Source: Lysobacterales bacterium (GTDB taxonomy: Bacteria > Pseudomonadota > Gammaproteobacteria > Xanthomonadales > Marinicellaceae). Taken from it: a stretch of DNA of 5,970 nucleotides. The notes under the pieces were generated by a model. It was not told where the DNA came from and did no database searches. It saw nothing but the letters and a program-made list of their open reading frames with translations. Shown here piece after piece: positions 1 to 5,970 of this stretch. Location: NCBI GenBank assembly GCA_015494035.1, contig WGBZ01000269.1, positions 1 to 5,970 of the forward strand. Direction: 5' to 3'. The position numbers were made by a program, and so were the translations under genes. Within the stretch, counting starts at the first letter, position 1, and each line of letters begins with the position of its first letter.

Positions 1-11
1 AGGGCTTTTTT
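1..11 (+). terminator. Possible 3' half of a plus-strand terminator cut by the window edge
   Basis: The window opens with AGGGC followed directly by six T. This is what the descending arm and U-tract of a plus-strand intrinsic terminator look like, but the matching GCCCT arm would lie outside the window, so the hairpin cannot be confirmed. If real, it would end a gene that converges on the Hpt gene from the left. Confidence 0.3.
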
Positions 12-27
12 ATCATGAACCTATTAT

Positions 28-52
28 AAAAAAATCCCCGCCAGAGCGGGGA
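28..52 (-). terminator. Intrinsic terminator of the ompA-like/Hpt unit
   Basis: Read on the minus strand, a perfect 7-bp GC-rich stem (TCCCCGC at 46-52 pairing with GCGGGGA at 35-41) closes a 4-base loop and is followed at once by seven U (28-34). This is a textbook rho-independent terminator. It lies about 95 bases after the Hpt stop codon with no other minus-strand gene between, so it most likely ends transcription of the Hpt and OmpA-like genes. Confidence 0.85.
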
Positions 53-68
53 CTTTGTCAGCAGTCTG

Positions 69-91
69 AGCCTCCGCAAGGAGGCTTTTTT
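69..91 (+). terminator. Plus-strand intrinsic terminator
   Basis: AGCCTCC (69-75) and GGAGGCT (80-86) form a perfect 7-bp stem with a GCAA tetraloop, followed on the plus strand by a run of six T (86-91). The orientation suits a plus-strand gene left of the window converging on the minus-strand genes here. On the minus strand the same hairpin has no U-tract after it, although it could help block read-through ahead of the terminator at 28-52. Confidence 0.75.
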
Positions 92-146
92 GTGGGCTGA
101 CTGGCTGAAGGCCAGCGAAGATAAGGCGAGCGAAACAGGCAATTTG

Positions 147-455
147 TTATTGATTGCCGCTGTGTTCGCGATAAATGGTTTCCATCAGCGCCAGCACGTC
201 TTCCAGCATTTCCTTGGCCTTGTCCAGGTTATCCTGACTGCAAATAACTTCCTCTTCCAGTGCCAGACACAGGCGGCTCAGTTCCGGGAATCCATAGCTG
301 CCGCTGGACCCGGCCAGTTGGTGCAATAAATTGATCACTGTGTCACAGTCTTCCGCGGCACGCGCTGTGCGCAGGGCGGCTATCTTGTCCGGAAAAGAGC
401 CCAGGTATCGCTTACGCAAGGCAAGAAACCCAGGGCTGTGCTGTGAGTCATCCAT
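147..455 (-). CDS. Stand-alone histidine phosphotransfer (Hpt) domain protein
   Basis: A 102-residue cytoplasmic protein consisting of essentially one Hpt domain. The signature is HQLAGSSGSYGF at residues 45-56, with H45 the expected phospho-accepting histidine and G49 at the usual +4 position. Ala at +3, where many Hpt domains have Lys, is a familiar variant. No kinase, receiver or membrane segment is present, so it would relay phosphate between partners encoded elsewhere. I chose the ATG at 455. A TTG at 467 would add four residues and overlap the upstream TGA stop, but the only Shine-Dalgarno-like GAGG is about 2 bases from that TTG and about 14 from the ATG, so neither start is well supported. 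With the ATG start the gene begins 8 bases after the OmpA-like stop, so translation is probably coupled. An Hpt domain is confident from the motif; its partners and pathway are unknown. Confidence 0.85.
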   Translation of the reverse strand: MDDSQHSPGFLALRKRYLGSFPDKIAALRTARAAEDCDTVINLLHQLAGSSGSYGFPELSRLCLALEEEVICSQDNLDKAKEMLEDVLALMETIYREHSGNQ

Positions 456-463
456 GCCGTTAA

Positions 464-2509
464 TCAATCCCTCAGGCAGACGCTGACAATGGCGGTTGAC
501 GTGGCCCCGTAAGGGTCTGTCACGGTGTAGCTGAAGTGCTCATCGAGCATGTAAACGCCACGCGGTGGTGTGTAGGTGAGGGTGCCGTCATCGTTGATAA
601 CCACCGTGCCCTGCAAGCCGGTGGTGTCCACAGAAACAATGTTCAGGGCGTCGCCGTCGGGGTCGCTGTCGTTGCTCAGCACATCCAGTACGTGCGGGGC
701 GTTGGTCATCAGCACAAAAGGGCCGTCATCCACTGCCACCGGCGCCTGATTGGTGACTTCAATGCTGACGCTGGCGGTGGCCTGGCCACCGTGGCCGTCG
801 TCCACGGTATAACTGAAGGTGTCCGTGCCCACAAACCCCGGGTTGGGTGTGTAGGTGAGGCTGTCGCCATTGTTGACCACGCTACCATTGGCCGGCTGAT
901 TCACGTCGACAATGCTCAGGCCATCGCCTTCGGGATCAGTGTCATTGCTCAGCACCGGAATCACCACTGAACCCTGGGTGTGGTTGATGCTGATGCTGTC
1001 ATCGGCCGCTTGCGGGGCTTCATTGAGTACCACCACTTCACCCAGCGTTGTCTTGGATTCGGTTTTTCTGAAGCGATAGGTGTCAACGCTGCGTTTGTGT
1101 TTGATGGGGTTGCGCAAGGCGCGATCGATCCACGCCGGCGGTGCCTCGACGGGCTTTTTGACCCATTTGACAGGCATTTCATCGGCTGGAATTTCCACGT
1201 CCTTGACTTTTTCCTCAAGGCTTAGGAAGCTGATTTCAACGCGGCGGTTCTTGCGCCGATGGGCCTCGTCGATATTGGGTTCCAGCGGCTCGGTTTCGCC
1301 CTTGCCGTAAGTGACAATCTGCTCATCGGGGATGCCCTGACTGATCAGGTACTGGCGTGCCGCAGCCGCCCGGCGTTCGGACAGGCCCTGGTTGTACTGC
1401 TCGGTGCCCAAGTCGCAGGTGTGCCCCACCACGGTGATTTTGCTGGCCAGCTTCAGGCGTTTGATCTTGTTGGCCAGGTCAGTCAACAGTTGCCGTGATT
1501 CGGGTTTCAGCTCGGCTGAATCCAGGTCAAAGAAGGTGCGGCTGGAGAGGTTGACCTGATTTTGCATCACCTGGCGGCGTTCTTCCTTGAGTTTGGCCAG
1601 CGCCACCTGGTCGATGGTTTTGAGTTTCTCAAAACGTTGGGTGCTGCGATAGGTCTTGCCAAAGTCGTAACGATACAGCAGAACTCCGCGTGTGTCATTG
1701 CTGTCACCGGTCTGGTAATCGCCGGTTTTGTGCAGTTGCTCCACCCGCAATGCCACGCTGTGGCCGGTGTTACGGAAGTATTTTTCCAGACTCAGGCTGG
1801 CCGTCCACTGTTTGGAAGAATAATCGCCCTTTTCATAGTCCAGCCCGCCCGAAACCCGCAACAGTGACGGTTCGAAAAATCGACCGATGCGGCCACCGAT
1901 GCCAACGTCATAGGCCTGTTCATACCAGAACGTGGTGGTTTCGATGGTCTGGGTCTGTTCCGTTGGGTGATTGTCAATGGTGCCATTGATGATGCTGTTC
2001 TGGATTTCTGTCAACCGGCTGGTCAGGCGCTTACCGGTCATGCCTTTGCTGAGGTTGAGCGACCAGAAGCGGTTGTTGCGTTCGGCGCCGGTGCCCAGGC
2101 TCAGTTTTCGGTCATCAAAGGTGTTCTGATCCACCGCCGCGAAGACCTTCCAGACACTCAGCTGGTCGGCTTTTTCGGTCAGGTCACTTTGTTCCTGTGC
2201 GCCACGCACCCAGTGGTAATTCAGTTTCAGACCACCGGCGCCGTCTGCGTACCAGGCCTCACCCAGCCAGTTGCTGCGCCAGGAGCTGCCGAATGACTTG
2301 AGTATTTCGGCCACCACGTCGCCGTCGTCATTGACGCCGATGCCCAGGCGCGTCTGGTCGCCGGCAAAGGTCATGTGCAGACTGTCAGTGGGCGTTATGT
2401 TATCGCCATCGGAATTTTCCTGGGCCGAAACCGGTAGGCTCAGGGCCAGAAAAATGGCCGCAAAGAGAGCGGTTTTTTGTGCATTGGCTGTGGTCGTGCT
2501 GATGGACAT
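464..2509 (-). CDS. Secreted OmpA-family peptidoglycan-binding protein with two C-terminal cadherin/Ig-like repeats
   Basis: A 681-residue envelope protein. Residues 1-29 form a Sec signal peptide (hydrophobic 13-27, likely cleavage after VSA at 27-29). Residues about 33-284 are rich in alternating aromatic and polar residues and Gly, suggesting beta strands or a barrel of a family I do not recognise. A charged helical stretch follows (293-318). The OmpA-like domain spans about 322-428, with FDLDSAELKP, the YNQGLSERR motif and a closing NRRVEI. Where E. coli OmpA has the diaminopimelate-binding Asp, this protein has C365, with D366 next to it; the conserved Arg is kept at 379-380. After a basic, Pro-containing linker come two cadherin/Ig-like repeats (497-586 and 588-677), each with a VLSND(T/S)DP(E/D)GD motif. 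I chose ATG 2509 because it opens directly onto the signal peptide and has a weak GGA 8 bases upstream. A GTG at 2554 would add 15 residues. The gene runs into the Hpt gene. Confidence 0.9.
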   Translation of the reverse strand: MSISTTTANAQKTALFAAIFLALSLPVSAQENSDGDNITPTDSLHMTFAGDQTRLGIGVNDDGDVVAEILKSFGSSWRSNWLGEAWYADGAGGLKLNYHWVRGAQEQSDLTEKADQLSVWKVFAAVDQNTFDDRKLSLGTGAERNNRFWSLNLSKGMTGKRLTSRLTEIQNSIINGTIDNHPTEQTQTIETTTFWYEQAYDVGIGGRIGRFFEPSLLRVSGGLDYEKGDYSSKQWTASLSLEKYFRNTGHSVALRVEQLHKTGDYQTGDSNDTRGVLLYRYDFGKTYRSTQRFEKLKTIDQVALAKLKEERRQVMQNQVNLSSRTFFDLDSAELKPESRQLLTDLANKIKRLKLASKITVVGHTCDLGTEQYNQGLSERRAAAARQYLISQGIPDEQIVTYGKGETEPLEPNIDEAHRRKNRRVEISFLSLEEKVKDVEIPADEMPVKWVKKPVEAPPAWIDRALRNPIKHKRSVDTYRFRKTESKTTLGEVVVLNEAPQAADDSISINHTQGSVVIPVLSNDTDPEGDGLSIVDVNQPANGSVVNNGDSLTYTPNPGFVGTDTFSYTVDDGHGGQATASVSIEVTNQAPVAVDDGPFVLMTNAPHVLDVLSNDSDPDGDALNIVSVDTTGLQGTVVINDDGTLTYTPPRGVYMLDEHFSYTVTDPYGATSTAIVSVCLRD
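476..748 (-). repeat. Cadherin/Ig-like repeat 2 of the OmpA-family protein
   Basis: Encodes residues 588-678. It opens with QAPVAVDD and carries VLSNDSDPDGD (610-620), GTLTYTPP and FSYTVTDPYGA. It aligns with repeat 1 at an offset of 91 residues. The acidic DxDPxGD loop is of the kind often linked to calcium binding in such domains. It ends four residues from the stop codon and contains C678, one of only two cysteines in the protein. Confidence 0.8.
752..1021 (-). repeat. Cadherin/Ig-like repeat 1 of the OmpA-family protein
   Basis: Encodes residues 497-586. It opens with EAPQAADD and carries VLSNDTDPEGD (519-529), SLTYTPNPGFVG and FSYTVDDGHGG. The order of motifs matches repeat 2, showing an internal tandem duplication that is visible at protein level and partly at DNA level around the DxDPxGD loops (about 648-681 and 921-955). 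Confidence 0.85.
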
Positions 2510-2722
2510 GGCGGTTATCCGTGTTGAATAACGCAATATTAACAATTTGTGCACGTAAAAACCACGCTTAAACGGCTTCAGCAGGTAATTTTATCAGGCT
2601 GGGTCGAGTGGTGAATATCGACTGAACGGCCACTAACAACAGGAATGATGATTGAACGTGTGATGACTATGCGTGGCAGGCAGATTTTTGATGCCAGCCG
2701 AATGAAGCGCTGCGGGAACGGA
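2510..2722. other. Intergenic spacer between the anti-sigma and OmpA-like genes
   Basis: No credible gene or RNA was found in these 213 bases. Reading frames crossing it on the plus strand are antisense to the flanking genes. I saw no hairpin with a U-tract that would end the sigma/anti-sigma transcript, so read-through into the OmpA-like gene is possible. A candidate promoter (2588-2615) suggests that gene can also be transcribed independently. Confidence 0.6.
2588..2615 (-). promoter_or_regulatory. Candidate sigma70-type promoter of the OmpA-like gene
   Basis: On the minus strand TTCACC (2610-2615, 4 of 6 to TTGACA) is separated by 16 bases from TAAAAT (2588-2593, 5 of 6 to TATAAT). The -10 is preceded by TG one base away, giving an extended -10 (TGATAAAAT). 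Transcription would begin near 2581, leaving a leader of about 70 bases before ATG 2509. This is a visual match only. An ECF-type promoter elsewhere in the spacer cannot be excluded because the sigma factor's recognition sequence is unknown. Confidence 0.4.
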
Positions 2723-3481
2723 CTAAAGGGGCAGGCGTTTGGGCGCGCCGTTGCTGTTATTCTGGCTTTGTGGAGGAATCGGGCTTTGACCGGTCATGGG
2801 TTTCAGGCGACGCACCCAGTCGTTTTCCACCTGGGCCACTTGCCGTTCAGAGTTACCAATAATGGCCGCGGCACCTTCTTCCAGCGCCACAATGGCGCCT
2901 TTCATGTCCTTGACTTCAAACTCGATGCGTTTGGACAGCTGGGCCTTGGGCATGTAGAGGATGGTGACTGGCCCGGAATCGGTCATCAACACCATACGCG
3001 CGCCGGTGCCACCGGGTGTGGGACAGGTTTTCATGAATCGCACGTGGCCCAGGTTTCCATCAATGCGGGTATTGAGGCTGGCCAGTAATTGCTCCACCTT
3101 GTCTTTGGGTAGTTCGGATTCGGTCATGAATTCGGCCGGTTCCATCATCAGTGCTTCCAGCACAAACTGCTCGATGGGCCCGGGCTGGTTTTTCCACCAC
3201 CAGGAGGTGACCAGTGCCGTGGTCAAAACCAGTGAAGCGGCCACGGCCAGCCAGCGGCGGTGCACCCGGCGGGCCGCATCTCCGGCCTGATAGAAGGTGA
3301 TGCGGCTTTTTAGATCCGGCGGCACGGGCACCCGCAAGGCCTCTGCCAGGTCTGCTTCAAACTGCATGGCTTCAGACCAGGCACGGCGCAGCTTCGGGTC
3401 TTTTTCCCGGGCAGCGACAAAAGCCGGGTCTTGACTCGTCGGGTTGGTTTCTAGCAGAGACTGGAAGTCCGTGTTATTCAT
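2723..3481 (-). CDS. DUF3379-type single-pass membrane protein, probable anti-sigma factor
   Basis: A 252-residue protein with a cytoplasmic N-terminal region (1-75), one membrane segment (about 77-95, flanked by RRVHRR and WWWK) and a periplasmic domain of about 150 residues. The N-terminus, with its QDPAFVAAREKDP stretch and the LRVPVPPDL motif before the membrane segment, and a later GPVTILYMP strand resemble what I remember of the DUF3379 family. It lacks the HxxxCxxC zinc motif of classical anti-sigma domains and has a single cysteine (C153). The ATG lies 9 bases after the sigma-factor stop, so the two are co-transcribed and probably translationally coupled, the usual sigma/anti-sigma arrangement. 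The inferred job is to hold the sigma factor at the inner membrane until an envelope signal arrives. The signal and any releasing protease are unknown. The C-terminal tail (231-252) is rich in Pro, Gln and Asn and is probably disordered. Confidence 0.75.
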   Translation of the reverse strand: MNNTDFQSLLETNPTSQDPAFVAAREKDPKLRRAWSEAMQFEADLAEALRVPVPPDLKSRITFYQAGDAARRVHRRWLAVAASLVLTTALVTSWWWKNQPGPIEQFVLEALMMEPAEFMTESELPKDKVEQLLASLNTRIDGNLGHVRFMKTCPTPGGTGARMVLMTDSGPVTILYMPKAQLSKRIEFEVKDMKGAIVALEEGAAAIIGNSERQVAQVENDWVRRLKPMTGQSPIPPQSQNNSNGAPKRLPL

Positions 3482-3490
3482 GTGATCTGA

Positions 3491-4018
3491 TTATAAAAAT
3501 GACTCGGCGTTGTGCCGCTTTCGTGGGGTTTTGTTGAGCTGGTTTTTTATCTGTTTGCGGGCACGGAACAACTGCGTCATCACCGCCGAGGGTGTGCTAC
3601 CCAGCATGTTGGCGATTTCCTCACAGGTAAAGCCGCCCAGCACCTGCAGTAACAAGGGCTCGCGATATTTTGGCTCCAGGTTCAGCATGGCCTGTCGAAT
3701 CACGCCAATTTCCAGTTTGCGCTCGGGTCCCTGGATTTGCTGGTCCTCGATATCCACCGGCATATCATCCAGGCTCGAGGTGGGCAGGGTTTTGCGTTCA
3801 AAGGTGCGCAGAAATTCCCGTCGGACAATGGTAAATAGCCAGCTTTTGGCTGCCTTGGTCTCCTTCAGGGAGTCCAACCCGCGCCATGCCCTGAGCCAGG
3901 CTTCCTGGGTCAGGTCATCGGCCAGGGTCGGGTTTTTGCTCAGCCACAGTGCGTAGCGATACAAATCGTCTGCAAACTGGGAAACCAGTGCGTCAAACCG
4001 CCGTTGTTTCAGCTTCAT
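3491..4018 (-). CDS. ECF-type RNA polymerase sigma factor
   Basis: A 175-residue two-domain sigma factor of the usual extracytoplasmic-function size. Region 2 covers about residues 12-77, with DLYRYALWLSKNPTLADDL leading into the core-binding segment TQEAWLRAW (37-45) and KSWLFTIVRREFLR (58-71) for -10 recognition. A short acidic linker (82-100) joins it to region 4 (about 103-160), whose helix-turn-helix FTCEEIANMLGSTPSAVMTQLFRAR would read the -35 element. Regions 1 and 3 are absent, as expected for ECF factors. I chose ATG 4018. A GTG six bases upstream (4024) would add two residues, and neither has a convincing Shine-Dalgarno. The membrane protein encoded 9 bases downstream is its probable anti-sigma factor. 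Many such pairs activate their own promoter. Target genes are unknown; the nearby OmpA-like gene is the obvious candidate. Confidence 0.9.
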   Translation of the reverse strand: MKLKQRRFDALVSQFADDLYRYALWLSKNPTLADDLTQEAWLRAWRGLDSLKETKAAKSWLFTIVRREFLRTFERKTLPTSSLDDMPVDIEDQQIQGPERKLEIGVIRQAMLNLEPKYREPLLLQVLGGFTCEEIANMLGSTPSAVMTQLFRARKQIKNQLNKTPRKRHNAESFL

Positions 4019-4039
4019 GTTCACTAAGACCGTAGGGGC

Positions 4040-4063
4040 GGCAATTTATTGCAACGGATTGCC
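4040..4063 (-). promoter_or_regulatory. Cluster of GCAAT/ATTGC half-sites upstream of the sigma-factor gene
   Basis: The spacer between thiC and the sigma gene contains GCAAT at 4041-4045 and ATTGC at 4048-4052, an inverted pair two bases apart. A second ATTGC at 4058-4062 sits exactly 10 bp from the first. The outer arms GGCAAT/ATTGCC (4040-4045 and 4058-4063) are also complementary. This could be an operator or part of the sigma-gene promoter. It could also form a weak hairpin in the thiC transcript, but no U-tract follows, so it does not look like a terminator. Confidence 0.3.
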
Positions 4064-4075
4064 TCGTTGTCGGGA

Positions 4076-5968
<1,893 letters not shown>

Positions 5969-5970
5969 AT

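Noticed and set aside
536..970. Plus-strand open frame opposite the cadherin/Ig-like repeats
   Set aside because: Its apparent internal repeats simply mirror the duplicated repeats on the minus strand; the minus-strand frame carries the recognisable domains.
2510..2554. GTG start at 2554 extending the OmpA-like protein by 15 residues
   Set aside because: The added residues precede what is already a complete signal peptide, and the internal ATG at 2509 gives the standard layout.
2645..3088. Plus-strand open frame reaching from the spacer into the anti-sigma gene
   Set aside because: Most of it is antisense to the anti-sigma coding sequence, and the translated product shows no motif or signal that would support a real gene.
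4040..4063. Inverted repeat after thiC considered as an intrinsic terminator
   Set aside because: The stem is only 6 bp with a 12-base loop and is followed by GCCCC rather than a U-tract.

Overview
The window reads as chromosomal sequence of a Gram-negative gammaproteobacterium. The evidence is a full-length ThiC close to the Escherichia coli protein, an OmpA-family envelope protein with a Sec signal peptide, and a sigma factor paired with a DUF3379-type anti-sigma factor, a pairing I associate with marine gammaproteobacteria. GC content looks moderately high by eye. The genus cannot be fixed from this sequence. All five genes lie on the minus strand, so the window is read biologically from right to left.

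Layout from right to left. 4076-5953 is thiC, complete, with only 17 bases of leader inside the window. 4019-4075 is a short spacer holding a cluster of GCAAT/ATTGC half-sites. 3491-4018 encodes an ECF-type sigma factor, and 9 bases after its stop begins a single-pass membrane protein of the DUF3379 type (2723-3481), the probable anti-sigma factor. A 213-base spacer (2510-2722) has no gene but carries a candidate sigma70-like promoter. 464-2509 encodes a large secreted OmpA-family protein: signal peptide, strand-rich N-terminal domain, OmpA-like peptidoglycan-binding domain, and two tandem cadherin/Ig-like repeats. Its stop is followed within 8 bases by a small stand-alone histidine phosphotransfer (Hpt) protein (147-455). 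The left edge (1-92) holds back-to-back intrinsic terminators, a strong minus-strand one that ends the Hpt unit and a plus-strand one that probably serves a convergent gene beyond the window.

ThiC is thiamine housekeeping metabolism and looks unrelated to the rest. The other four genes may form an envelope-signalling locus: a sigma factor held by a membrane anti-sigma factor, next to a large outer-membrane or periplasmic wall-binding protein and an orphan phosphotransfer domain. The sigma/anti-sigma pairing is well supported by arrangement and sequence. The link to the OmpA-like protein and Hpt is inference from adjacency.
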